This document shows, in pieces, positions 10,127 through 21,694 of a stretch of 64,000 nucleotides of DNA; within the stretch, counting starts at the first letter, position 1, and every line of letters starts with the position of its first letter. Source of the stretch: Elgaria multicarinata webbii. Its lineage: Eukaryota > Chordata > Lepidosauria > Squamata > Anguidae. Under the pieces are notes generated by a model that was given only the letters and a program-made list of their open reading frames with translations, had not been told where the DNA came from and made no database searches. The translations under genes and the position numbers were made by a program. The DNA lies in contig NC_086192.1 of the NCBI RefSeq assembly GCF_023053635.1, positions 10,217,001 to 10,281,000 on the forward strand, read 5' to 3'.

Positions 10127-12644
10127 AACTGGCAGATTTCTACACATGCTGAGGGTGTGGGTGTAAGCTGTGTTGTCAGAGGAAATTAACATGCAAGAAG
10201 TACAGACAGTAACACTTCCCTTGTGTATGGGAGACAGGCAAAACAGTAACATGACCAAGGCCGCCGCAGCAAGTCTTTGGCAGAGAACAAGGAGGTCTCC
10301 TTCTCTTAACCACAACGCCGGCGCAAGTCTGCCAAAAGCTACACCAGTTGAATGCCCACCTGTCCTGCAGCTGCCCAAAGGCACAGGGGCCTTGCACGCA
10401 CGCCCCATCAAAATAAAAGAGAGATGGCAGTTGATCCTCCCACGTAATCCTCCCACGGCCATCTGTATAGAAAAACGGCTGCAGGTTGTAGTGACTATTT
10501 CAATGGGCACCTGTGACTCAAAAAGAAAAAGGGAGGGGGGGAACCAGCCTCGCCTCAGATAACATTGTCCCGGACGTTTGTTGCTTGTTTTTTTTTGTTT
10601 GTTTTTTTATTGCTCAGAACTTTGCATAAAAACCGGCCTCTGGGTTTTTCTTTCTGTCCTCCGTGTGCATTTTTCTTTTCCTGTTACTCATTCCCCACCC
10701 AGAGTCCCTTACGCAAGGCACACACCCCGTCCTTTGCACACGCAAAGGGGAGGGGGTTAAAGATAATGCTGCCAGGCAAAGAGGTTCTCTCAGGCCCTGG
10801 GGGAGGAAGTGGGAAGCAGAAAAAGAAAAAAGCCCGTTCTTGTGCAAACAACCAAGGCCTCAAAAGCGGAATGGAGTCCTCCGAACGGGGCAGGGGCCCA
10901 GCCAAATAGGCCCTGGGTGTACTAATTTAATCACGAAGACTCAGCAGTGAGCCGGTTCAAATCTTGCATCTAGGCAAGTTTCTTGACTCATTTTTCAACT
11001 TTAAAACCAGGGCTGGTGTCAAGGACATGCAAGGTCGGGCATTTGCCGAGGGTCCGCACCTTACCAGGGACCCCCTAACAAGAGCCACCGGGACCTGCTC
11101 CTCGTCTGCACCGTTGTGACCTGCTTGTTTACCTGCCTCTTGGTGAAAAGGATTTGCCCCTGACAACTTGTTCACCGGCTCCCTGCCTGCTAAGCAAGCA
11201 AGGGCGCCAAAGCCTCCGAATCCCAGCACAGTGTAGCTTAAGGCATTTACTGCTTCAAGTCTTAGCAGAGGCATTTCAGCCTTTTAGAATGAGAAAAATA
11301 TGGCACAAAAGCCAGGAAATTACCCAAGAATCAACTGTCAGGGTGAGGGGGGATGAAGCTGCTGTGGCCAGGAACTAAGGAGGGCCAGATTGGGACCTGG
11401 GACTGAGCTTCCCAGCCTCTATCATAGAAGACCAGAACCATCCTCAGTTCTCTGGGGAGCTCACAAGCAGGTGACGAAGGCAAGAACCCTTTCCTGTGAT
11501 TTGTCCCCAGCCTGTGGCATTTGAAGATGTACTGCGTCTAACCATGGAGGCTCCATTCATGGCTGCAGGTGAACCCTCATTCAGGAGGGAACACCTTGGA
11601 ACTACACATAACAAAACAGGGAACAACTATGCCCATGTTTTCAACAGCGCACTTTATGTGTGGTGTGGTTCTGCGGTAGCGCAATTAGATAATTTTAGAC
11701 TCTGGACATGGGGGTTGGATGGCTCTTTATTATTTCAAAACCAGTTGGTTCCCTACAGAGTTTGCAGAGAAAAATCTAATCTAAGGAAAGGTTTAATCTA
11801 ACTAAAGGTGTACAGATACTTTTAAATATTATTTTGTTAAATTTAACAGATGGAGACTTCCTTTCTGAGCAATAACTAAACTTTGACTTGGTTGCTTTTA
11901 ACTCTAGGTGTCTCTTAATCCCTTCATGATTCATTTTCAGGCCATAAGTATCATTGTACTTTGGCCTGCATCTGTTTTTTTATAAAATTGTACTTCTTTT
12001 GTGCTCATACTTCATTTTGCTTAATTTTGCAATTATGTTCGTTTAATTATACTTCACATTTTTTGATATTAAAATTAAAACTTTAGAGTACATTTTTAGA
12101 AAAGATCGCCTAATTCTTGAAAGAAAGAAAAAAGCTTTATGGACATAAATAAACTCCTGTCTTTGACTTATAATGAAAACCGTTGCTATTTGTGGGATCC
12201 CCATGTCAAGAGTTTTCCAATGAAGTATGTTTCATGAGAACAGGAAGGCAGTCAAAAAGGAATGACTTAACTCCTGACTTTGAATAATACGTATATATGA
12301 GATGTGGTAAGCCACATGTTGTGTTCAGGGGTGCCTCCCGCTCAGAAGAGACCTGGACGTCATCTGCCCCTAAGTACCTACCATAACGGTGCCATAGAAA
12401 GTGGTGGTGAATGCGAATTCTCAATATCCGTACAATCTAAGCTTTTGTTCCAAAAGAAAATAAGCTATTTCCTGGCCCTAACTGCCTATGGAGATATGTT
12501 TGGGGGTATATGCCATATCTGCTGATGTCCCAGAAGTCAAGAAAAGCAGCTAAACAGGATTTCCAATCCTGTAATAGGGCTTCAAAAAATGAAATTGTCC
12601 CTTCCGGAACTCCATCCCCCAATGCTAGCAAAACCAGAATAGTG
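10127..12644. other. intergenic sequence, nothing recognised
   Basis: I find no exon, RNA gene or repeat I can name here. Several open frames of 70-130 codons overlap on both strands between 10124 and 11378. They share no recognisable domain and are within what chance allows. Confidence 0.5.
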
Positions 12645-13072
12645 TACGCAATTATGCCTGGTGTAGAGACAGTGGATAGGGAGACATTTTTCTCCCTTTC
12701 TCATATTAGAAGGTAACAGGGTCATCCCATGAAGTTGATTGGTGGGAGATTCAGGACAGATCAAAGGAAGGACTTCTTCACACAGCACAGTGGAACTGTG
12801 GAACTCACTTCCACAAGATGTAGTGATGGCCATCACGTTGGATGGCTTTAAAAGGAGATTGGACAAATTCTGGGAAAAGAAGGTTGTTAATGGCTACTAG
12901 TCCTGATGGCTATATGCTATCTCCAGTATCAGAGGCAGTCTGCTTATATATACCAGTTGCTGGGGAACATGGGCAGGAGGGTGCTGTTGCTATCATGCCC
13001 TGCTTGTGGATTTTCCGTGGGCAGCTGGGTTGGCCACTGTGTGAATGGACCCTTGGTCTGATATTCTCCTGA
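12645..13072 (+). mobile_element. CR1-like LINE 3' end (second subfamily)
   Basis: It reads acagtggatagggagacatt, then 'catgaagttgattggtgggag' type sequence and the gatggctttaaaaggagatt block, and ends with the ggacccttggtctgat 3' UTR. It is longer than the copy at 9068. Confidence 0.8.
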
Positions 13073-13954
13073 ATACATAGATGTGGATTTTGTTATTTAA
13101 AGCAAAATGCTTGGAAAATCAGATAAATTATGCATCCTTTGGCCTAAGTTATACAGGTCATAGAGTCCAGCTTTTCACAGAGCAGAATTGTGGAGTGCCA
13201 GGTGCAACCTCTTGGTCCTAGATCTCCCTGGGAGACGTCCAAAATTCCTTCGAACCTGACAATCTCACAGCTTTGAGGTGTGTCTCCCCGGAGGGCAGAT
13301 TATGAAAACATCACCAAAGGCGGACATGAACAAAATTCGCCTCTTCTCTTTTATCCACAAAAAGAGCCAGAGGGAGGAACGTTCTTGCTTATCAGCACTA
13401 CAGAGCCACTGTATTGCTGAGAGGGACAAAAAGACATTTATATTACGCACGAGAGGATGTACAGGGAGGGGGCAGTGGACGGAATGAAGGAAGCGCATGC
13501 TGTTCTCCCAACTCCACGAAAAGCCTTCGCATGCCGGCTGTTTCGTCAGGGAATGGGCTCTTAAGGTCTAAACAGGGCGAAACGGCAGCGTGTTCAGAAA
13601 GTGGCGACCTTAGGGTCACTGCTCACGTAACTCCAGGCGCTCCCGAGACGGGCCATCTCGCAGGCCAAAGGACGCCAGTTCCGCGAAAGACATGTTGACA
13701 CACGGCCGGGCCAACCATTTGTCAATCCGGTTCCTACAAATTTGTTTACACTGTTAAGACTTCTCTCTTTCTCTCTCTCTTTCTTTGTTTAAGCTTTTAA
13801 GTGCCCGGGAGGGTTGCCATCTTTAATACATTTGGCAGGCTGTAGCTTGGGAAATGGGAAGCCAACTCAGGTTCCTCAGCTGCGAAGAACCGCTTGATTA
13901 AAAGCGATCAATTTTCAAATCCTCTTTCCTGTAAAGGCACCAGGAATGTCACAC
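13073..13954. other. intergenic sequence, nothing recognised
   Basis: No gene or named repeat is evident. A pyrimidine-rich run (tctctctttctctctc) lies near 13762. Confidence 0.5.
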
Positions 13955-14430
13955 TATTATTATTATTATATTTATTTGTATCCCAGTTTTGCCCAATACT
14001 GGGCCTCAAGACAGCCGTACAAAATTTAAAACATATACATTTTAAAACCTATGAAAATTAATATACAAAAGTTAAAAGGATATTAAATATATTACAATAT
14101 TAAAACATTAAACATTTAAAATACATGACAATTTTAAAAGTTCTTAGCATAGACGGAGGCCCAGATTATTCGCCAAAGGCCTGTTGGAACAAACAAGTTT
14201 TCGTCTGCTTCTGGAAGCCCATCAAGGAGGGAGCCAGTCTAGCTTCCCCGGGAAGAGAGTTCCAGAGCAGTGGAGCAGCCACCGAGAAGGCCCTCTCCCA
14301 TGTTCCCACCGGGCGCACCTGTGATGATAGTGGGACTGAAAGAAGGGCTTTTCCAGAAGATCTCAAAGCATGGACAGACTCATAAGGGAGAATACAGTCT
14401 TTCAGAGAACCTGGACCCAAGCCATACATT
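13955..14430 (-). mobile_element. L2-type LINE, ORF2 end plus 3' tail
   Basis: The minus strand reads ERAFSVAAPLLWNSLPGEAR, then LAPSLMGFQKQTKTCLFQQA and a stop, an AT-rich 3' UTR, and a tail of ATA/ATT units seen on + at 13955. It is the same subfamily as the copy at 1-455; here the 3' end is complete. Confidence 0.85.
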
Positions 14431-14694
14431 AGGGGGTTATCTAAAGGGCTCAAAGCCCTGTGCTGGCTGCAAATTTACACGGTGTTGGTTATGTGACACA
14501 GCTACAAATGTGCAGCCACTGCAGGGCTTTTCCACGAAGCTGCACAGTAAAATGTCAGGGACCTACCCACCTCTTTTGTTTTCCTGGTGGAAGGCAACCA
14601 GCGATTAGTCCCTGGAAGAGAGCGGGGAGGCTCTGGTAGCCAGATGACTGCAGGAAACCTCATGCTTCCTCCTTGGCGTGGGGATTACCTTAAA

Positions 14695-14751
14695 CCATGG
14701 GGTTTAGGGGAGACGCGGTGCCAGCGCGGCACCGTGAAGACAACCCCATGG
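14695..14751. repeat. inverted repeat (hairpin)
   Basis: The arms ccatggggtt (14695) and aaccccatgg (14742) are exact reverse complements. Inside them cggtgcc (14716) and ggcaccg (14728) form a second perfect stem around a 5-base loop. Confidence 0.75.
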
Positions 14752-14833
14752 ATCCTTTGTTTGATTTGAAAATTGTCGTTCAAATGCAGAGTGAGGAAAT
14801 AAAGCGAAAACATCCTTTGAACCCGAAGGACCA

Positions 14834-14873
14834 CTGGTTTCAGAAGCGCCTCTTTCGGCGCTTCTGAAACCAG
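14834..14873. repeat. perfect 17-bp hairpin
   Basis: ctggtttcagaagcgcc at 14834-14850 is followed by six bases and then its exact reverse complement at 14857-14873. Confidence 0.85.
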
Positions 14874-15184
14874 AAGGTTTCAGGAAGCGCTTAAGCATCC
14901 TGCGGAACAAATTGCCACCAGGTTTTAAAATAAATGTCTACACACAATGCCAGGTACAAACAGCATCTGGACTTGGTGTCTCCAAGAAGAATAGAAGATC
15001 AGAGTAAACCACTTGCTGTTAAAAAAAGGAATTGAAATAAAGGGGGTAGACTACAGATGAGAAGGGCAGGGGGGTGGAAGACAAAAGAGAAGGGGAAGAG
15101 GAATTTCTTCGAGGATCCAGACCACTAATTCCCCCCTATTTTCAGCCCCCCAATCTGTCTATTTCACAACAAGCGTCTTTTCTC

Positions 15185-15295
15185 ATCTAGGACCTGAAAT
15201 TAGTCTCATTTTCCAGAAGCCAAACCAGTGAAATTAAAAGAAAAGTCACTTGCCCAAGAACTTAAGCAAGAGGCAGAGGTTGGGGCTGAACTCCA
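15185..15295 (+). mobile_element. MIR-like SINE core
   Basis: The stretch 'cattttccagaag', then gtcacttgcccaagaactta and ggcagaggttggggctgaac, follows the order of the MIR core (antisense of 'ggttcaaatcc..' through 'ttgggcaagt'). It is diverged, as expected for an old element. Confidence 0.55.
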
Positions 15296-15705
15296 AAATG
15301 CAAAACCGCTGTTTTGATGGGGCTAATAATATATATTTGTTAAAAATAATCTTAAGAAATAAAATCAAAATCAAACAGATCTCCCTTAGAAGACAAGACC
15401 TTAAAGATGCACGATTTAGATAAGTTCATCTGCCGTTACTGGTCTTCTCAACCCTGATAAGCTTATGCAGACACGCACAGACAGAACGGTGCGCTCCCAG
15501 TATGGCTGTAAACTCTTCCATGGAACACATCGTCCTTGTAAATGTTGGCTGCTCCAGGAAATTCATTGCTATGGTGTTAATTCAGTTCTACCATGCAGGT
15601 TTTTTAAACGGGAGACTTGGCTTAGAGTGGTAATAAGAGCCAGGTTAAATTTCAAATCCAGGAATACCCAGAGGGATTATCTCACTTGTAGATCTTGCTG
15701 TTTGC

Positions 15706-15729
15706 AAAAAAAAAAAAAAAAAAAAAAAA
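15706..15729 (+). repeat. poly(A) run
   Basis: An uninterrupted A run of about 24 bases follows 'gatcttgctgtttgc'. No clear LINE or SINE body precedes it. Confidence 0.8.
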
Positions 15730-16093
15730 GGTACGCTTAAAAGCGACAGGTGGATCGTACGAACACACACACACACACCCGGGGCAGATTGCGTAGTTCC
15801 AACGCAGCAACAGATCCTGGGGATGAAGCATGTTAGGTGGTTTCACAGCCAACTCAGAGATGGAGAGCTTCTCTACGTTAAGGGAAATTGCATTGTTTAC
15901 CCAGGGCTGTTGTGCTTTCTGGTTCTTCGGCGCAATTGTTATGGGCTGCATTACATGGGAGAGGGCTGATGAGGCGGCAGATCCTGCTCTTTCTCTGGGC
16001 TCATTTAAACGGCAGACACATTTGAATCGAGGGAGCGCCTCCCCTTCCTCCCTGGCATGTCTGCAAAGAAGCAGAGTGTGTGTCTTGTTTTCA

Positions 16094-16152
16094 GCACACT
16101 TACTTGGGAATAAACCCCATTAAACACAATAGGATTTATTTCTGAGTAGACA
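16094..16152. repeat. short dispersed repeat (family H type)
   Basis: cacacttacttgggaataaa followed by 'ggatttatttctgagtagac' is a very common short repeat, related to the copies at 17257, 31341 and 46960. Confidence 0.5.
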
Positions 16153-17111
16153 CATGAGGGAACTACTAGCACAAACCAACAGAAAGAAGAAATTAAGAGA
16201 GATTACTTTGGATTTAAACCTAGCACAACTATAATCTAGCATAATGAAAGGTCTTGTTCTTGTGGTTTTATAGAATCCTCTTATGTCTCCTGCGGCTAAA
16301 AGTTATCTGTGGCCCTCCCCACCTCAAAGGTTATTCCCTCTCCCCTCCTGTAGAAGATGGAGGCCATGTTGATATCACAGCTCACAAGGCATTCTGGGGA
16401 ACATAGCCCCATGGCATTCTGGGAACATATTCACTGTGCATGTTTTCGGGCCCAGAGCTGATACTGGCTGGAAAAGTGGGTGAAAAGATTGTTGGTATTA
16501 ATGGTGTTACCAGTAAGAAATCAGCTGACAGGGAGGTAATCAACACGGTTCACCATAAATTCATATGATTTTGACATTTTAATTGAGGATGTTCGTCTTT
16601 TGATTTGAAATGCGTGTGGTGGGGTTTTTGTTGTTTTTTAATCTGAGAATATTGCATTTTCTACTTATAAAGTGTTTTTAGCGCTGTATTTGTGCTGTAT
16701 TTTTAAAAAGGTTGCGTAGCAAACCGCTTCAACGGGGCTTTTGAGGTACAGCCAAGCTGTTCACAAACTGATGAAATAAAGAATGAATGAAAACAGTTCT
16801 CTAATCAGATGTGGCTGAGCAACAAATTCATTTGTCAACGGTGGGAAATGTCTTCAGGAACAGAAGGAAATTTCCGAGACAGCTGTTTTTGCTAGTTTCA
16901 AGACAGTTGTGTTTCCGACTCCTGTACCTACGACCCCAAACCTGTCTCTTTTCAGATCCCTCTTTAAAACTCACATTTTCCATTGAGCTTTTCAACACCA
17001 GCTACAAACAGGTCGAAGTACATATAAGTGCTTTTGCTTTCTCCTGTTGTAACCCGATCACACTCAGGATTTAGACTGTAAGCTCCTTGTTGGCAGAGAC
17101 CTGTTTGTTTT

Positions 17112-17257
17112 ACCTCCAGTATCAGAGGCAGTATGCTTATGTACACCAGCTGCTGGGGAACATGGGCAGGAGGGTGTTATTTCACCCATATCTTACTTGT
17201 GGGTCTAGATTGGACTAGATTGATCCTTGACCTGATTCAGCAGGGCTCTTACGTCCT
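17112..17257 (+). mobile_element. CR1-like LINE 3' UTR remnant (second subfamily)
   Basis: It opens with ctccagtatcagaggcagta, continues with tgctggggaacatgggcagg and ends 'cagcagggctcttacgtcc'. No ORF2 sequence is left. Confidence 0.75.
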
Positions 17258-17345
17258 ACTTAGAGCAGATCCACTGAGAACTAAGTCGTGATTAAGTACC
17301 ATTCATTTCAATGTGTCTACTCTAAGCAAGACTAACACCTGATAC
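17257..17345. repeat. short inverted-repeat element (family H)
   Basis: tacttagagcagatccactg and tttcaatgtgtctactctaa face each other. It directly abuts the CR1 remnant. Confidence 0.55.
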
Positions 17346-19871
17346 TACCCATGGTGACCATCGCCAGGTTCCCCAGGGAGTGTCCAAAAATGCAAGCAGC
17401 TGCTAGATCCATATCAAGAAAACCAGTTCTAGCAGTTTTCAGCTCCACCAAGAGCAGGACTTTCGTGAAGTTGATAAGTCTTGATTGCCCATTCAGGACC
17501 AAGGCAGCTCAAAATACTTTGCATTGCAACAGGAATGATTCAGAAGAATATATTGTTGAGAGGAAGGGGGGAGAACAACCCTACTAGTCAGAGTCCTGGC
17601 GCCTGGACCTAGCAAATCCTGGCTCCATGATGCCACCGATTATGTTGCTTTTCTCCCTTTTACACACAAACGCACATGTGTCCAGATAACCTATGGCCTG
17701 GAAGGAAACGTTGATTCAGGAACAGACGTCCTCACACATGGGGAGAAGGAAACGCAGTGAAGAAAAGCTTCAAAACATGAGCCCTAAGATCATGGTGCTC
17801 TCGTCTGCAAAGATGCTATGGGGTGTGCCACTGGAGGCTACGGGAAAAGCCGTACAGATGGGGCTGACCCCACTTTTCACTCCAGTTGCCAGATTGCCCT
17901 GACGTCCCGTGGGTGGTCACACCAGAGTGAGCTGTCGGCACATGTTGCAGCAGGCCTCGACTGAAACTCTGCGCTTGATTTGAATAAAACGAAAATGCCT
18001 GTCTGGAAATGAAGGAAAGGCACTCTTTGCATGCCCAGGAGCACTTCCACTTTTGCTAAAAATTAACTCAGCCGCTGCTCCAGGAGGGAGACCTGCTGAC
18101 TGCAGTTTTGCTTTCAAGTGAATCCAAGCTGCTGCTGAGGGCCTTTAAGTAATCGAAGCTCAGAAGAGCTAAAAGGCCGCTTTCTACCCGCTATGATCGT
18201 CAGGACCGGGAATTCTCTCAAGCACGCCATAGAAAATCAGTTCCTCCACTATGTGGAGCAAAGAACCCAGCTTTGAATCCGCCCCCCTCCCTCCAAGACA
18301 TGCCAAAATTTGACTCTGTGCATCTTCCAGAAGTGGTGTGTTTTTATTCACTAGCACTTGGTAGCCAGGAATAGGACAGGACGGAATACAGTAACCTGTG
18401 TATTGTTATCCACGTTGGGCTCTTATATAGAAATCCAATATATAAAGATTTGGGTAGCAACCTGGATGGTGAAACCGGTCAGATAATAAGGATTGTCAAT
18501 ATGCAAAGGTAGAATCTAAACACACTTGAAATGACTCAAACCTTGGTACCGAAAATTCAAATTTCTTCTTTTATTTGACCAACCAGCAAGGCAGTTATTT
18601 GGATTTTTTTCTTAAGTTTTGAATCTTTTACATTTTGACTTGGTTGTAAAGTAACACTTGTTCATTCCTGCACTTGACCAGAAAACATTATATAAATTCA
18701 AAAAAATAGCATCAAATAAAAGCTAATACTTATCTGGGAGGGGTTGGTTTACACACGCATACACACATCTATCAGAAGATGGATGGATGGGTTGTTCTGA
18801 ACTCAAGACTTCGGGTTTTTAAAAGGGTGTCAAAGTATGTTTCAGGATGCTTAAAAATGACGTGCTGTAAAAGGTGAGAGGAGAAAAAAGTTGTCCTTGC
18901 TGATTTATGGCTAACAATAAAGTGGAAGCCTTAACTTTCTAACGGGTTTAATTACTCTGACTGTATTGCCATTTGAGCATTAACTTCCTCTCTTCCATCA
19001 ACCCCCCCAGATCCAGCTGAAAAACCTGCAAATGGTTTCGCACATTAAAAAAGCTGGGTTCCCACATGCCCCAAATCGACAAGCCTGAGAATGGAACATG
19101 GGAAACTCAGGACACTGTGTGTGTATCTACCTATAAAGCTGAAAGTATGTATACGGGTTTGTATATCTGGAAATGTTTACCCACTTCCAGATAAGTTAGA
19201 AACTTGAAATTTGGCACGCTGATAGGTCTGGCCGTTTTAAGTATTCTTTAATTTAATAAAAAAACATAGGCTTACGCCAACAACTCCCAGCATGCCTTGG
19301 ATGGAACTCCCAGCATGCCTTGGGCCAGACTTACTAGCCTTTGGTGGCTGTTGTGAGATAGAAAACACTTTGTAAAAAATTCTCAAGGACTGAGGCACTT
19401 CCCCCACAGTGGCTTGGCACGGGAGGCAACCAAGGATCTAGCGTCAAGCCAGCCAAAATCCACTATCATCTAGTGCTGTAATTTTTACTTCATGTTGGTA
19501 AACTGGATTGCAGGCTGCTGCAGTGGGAAAAAATGTTATATCCCTTTAAAATAAAGGCAGATGTGAATCTCTGATGTCCCAATGATGCCTACACAACCAG
19601 CCGACATGGAGTATATTAGCTAGAGTGTATATATATATAGCATGCGCGCACACGCAGAATAATTGAGTAAAAGCTACTCAACCTACTGTGGTTTTCTAAC
19701 TGAGGCTAGAATGACAACTTACGCCTGCAAAACACGGCTTTCCCACAACTCTGTGTTTGCTGAATAAAGCGAATGTTCTATTTGGGGATTGACAGGAGGG
19801 GAAACAGGAGGTTTGATGTTTAATTCTTCTGCCTTGGGCCATTCTTCCTCCAGCACTGGTGCCCCATTGGG
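17346..19871. other. intergenic sequence, little recognised
   Basis: No exon or RNA gene is evident. Two short copies of 'aactcccagcatgccttgg' stand near 19284 and 19306. A TATATA run is at 19628. The rest is unassigned. Confidence 0.5.
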
Positions 19872-20136
19872 TAGGGTGACCCTATGGAAAGGAGGACCGG
19901 GCTCCTGTATCTTTAACAGTTGTATTGAAAAGGGAATTTCATTTGTATATATGGGGAACCTGGTGAAACTTCCTCTTCATCACAACAGTTAAAGCTGCCC
20001 TCTTTTAAATCTGCTCACTCTAGTATAGCTCCTGCAGCTTTAACTGTTGTGATGAAGAGGGGATTTCACCAGGTGCTTTTCTATGCAACTGTTAAAGATA
20101 CAGGAGCCCGGTCCTCCTTTTCATGTGGTCACCCTA
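19872..20136. mobile_element. hAT-like MITE with exact 8-bp target-site duplication
   Basis: The element begins tagggtgaccctatgg and ends with the inverse (tggtcaccct followed by A). Its interior is palindromic: cctcttcatcacaacagtta is mirrored by taactgttgtgatgaagagg. It is bordered on both sides by the same octamer ccattggg (19864-19871 and 20137-20144). An 8-bp duplication and YARNG-type ends fit the hAT superfamily. It codes for nothing. Other copies are at 55229 and 63187. Confidence 0.88.
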
Positions 20137-20404
20137 CCATTGGGGTTTATGGAGAAAAGATTAAATGTTTCCCTCCTGACTTGCCCCTGCTGAACCTCCC
20201 CTGCTTATCTGCTATTTGTCAAAGATGAGGTTGAGAATTAACGCGTTCTGGGTTCAAAGGTATCTTGAAATAAAAAAGGTTGAGATGTTATTGTGTGTCC
20301 CTTAGTTGTAAAATGAATTTATGTCTGGTTTCAATTCATTAAAAGTCAACGCATGAAGTAGACACACCAACGCATCAAAAATCACCGTGTTAAGATGTTC
20401 TTTT

Positions 20405-20437
20405 TAATAATAATAGTAATAATAATAATAATAATAG
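20405..20437 (+). repeat. (AAT)n microsatellite
   Basis: It has about ten AAT units with one interruption (taatagtaat). Confidence 0.9.
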
Positions 20438-20740
20438 GCATGGTTTAAAAATATCACTGCACGGTTGGAACTATGCCTACCACAGCGGCGAGTGTAGACA
20501 AACAGGGCAAATGGGGTCACTTCAGAAAACCGATGGCTGGGTTGAAAGCTTGGGTGGAAGCCTGTCAGAGGTCCCCAAACAAGTCAATGTCTGGGAATCC
20601 TCAACACATGGGCAACAATTTGGGATGGCATGTTGAGCAGAAGGAAGGCAAGGTCCAAGAAGGCCGGGTGGAAGCCTCACGGGATCTCATGGGATCAACT
20701 AGCAGGTCAAAAGTTTCCACAGAGGTATCCACGAAGGATC

Positions 20741-20746
20741 TTTATT
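20741..20746 (-). promoter_or_regulatory. candidate polyadenylation signal of the miR-21 primary transcript
   Basis: It reads AATAAA on the minus strand (tttatt on +), about 0.9 kb past the MIR21 hairpin, and is the first canonical hexamer in that direction. This is inference from position only. Confidence 0.25.
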
Positions 20747-21470
20747 TCTTTCAGTAAATTAAAGCCAATGGCTTGGACACAAAGGTGGTGGAGAGCGAGT
20801 GTGGTGTGCTGCTGCTTCTGCAAACCAAAGGGGATTTCTAGGACTTTTGGGGACCACGCCTTCCTGTTGCTGCCTGCCCCCCCCCTCCCCCAGATCACAT
20901 GCCATTCTATTCCGGAGGGATTTCCCGTCCTCCAGAGCAGACCGTCCATGGATGTGCTGAGGATGCAGAGGGAAGGGAAATGTGGGGAAATCCCGTCCCG
21001 TGAACGGAGCTCTGTTCTGTTTGTGGGACAGACATTACAAGATCCAAGCCACAGGAAGCTTTGTGGTTGATTTTGTTGAACTGGAACTTCTCCCACGCCT
21101 TGGAAATGTGGAAGGGATTTCCCCCTCCCTTGCTAAAAAGCCTTTGAGAAATCCTACAGCACCCACCATATCAGCCCCAGTTTTTTGGTCATGTTTGAAA
21201 ACAGACCTGCAAGTAGCAGCCTTATAAACGTCGCCCCTGGAAGCAATCCTACCGCACCCACCACAACAGCTCAGGTTTGTTGACTTTCTGAAAACATACC
21301 TGTAGGAACAGCCTTAGAAATGCTACCCTGAAAGAAATCCTCCGGCACCCACCACGTCAGCACAGTTTTTTAGATTTTCTGAAAATATATCTGCAGAAAC
21401 AGCCTAATAAACCCTGACCGAAACACATCCCAGGAAACAGGGGAGTACCACAGAGGGGAAAGGTTGTTGT

Positions 21471-21483
21471 ATCATCATCATCA

Positions 21484-21534
<51 letters not shown>
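21471..21534. repeat. (ATC)n/(ATT)n trinucleotide microsatellite
   Basis: Five to six ATC units pass into about sixteen ATT units. On the transcribed strand the array starts about 90 nt past the MIR21 hairpin. Confidence 0.95.
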
Positions 21535-21535
<1 letters not shown>

Positions 21536-21622
21536 ATCCATTATCTGAAAGACATTGGCGGGTGTTTGACGAAGAGCTTGACGATGGATGAACAAAAACA
21601 GTCAGGATGAAAGATACCAAAA

Positions 21623-21694
21623 TGTCAGACAGCCTACCGACTGTTGTTGCCATGACATCCAACAGTCAACATCAGTCTGATAAGCTATCCAACA
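21623..21694 (-). ncRNA. MIR21: MIR21 microRNA precursor
   Basis: The minus strand holds the miR-21 hairpin. The mature miR-21-5p occupies 21666-21687 and matches the vertebrate sequence without change (it starts TAGCTTATCAGACTGATG). The 3p arm at 21629-21649 reads CAACAACAGTCGGTAGGC, the form I know from chicken rather than human (CAACACCAGTCGATGGGC). The lower stem pairs TGTTGGATAGC with the 3' end GGCTGTCTGACA. Flanks are also conserved: CTCCATGGCTTGTACC 5' and TTTTGGTATCTTTCATC 3', as in the mammalian primary transcript. It lies about 2.3 kb past the VMP1 stop on the same strand, its usual place. miR-21 guides Argonaute to targets such as PDCD4 and PTEN mRNAs (known for the family). Expression may come from its own promoter in VMP1 intron sequence or from VMP1 read-through. 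Confidence 0.97.

Noticed and set aside
10124-10562. Overlapping 128- and 130-codon frames on both strands
   Set aside because: They are mirror frames in the same stretch with no domain, splice signals or likely start context, consistent with chance in moderately GC-rich sequence.
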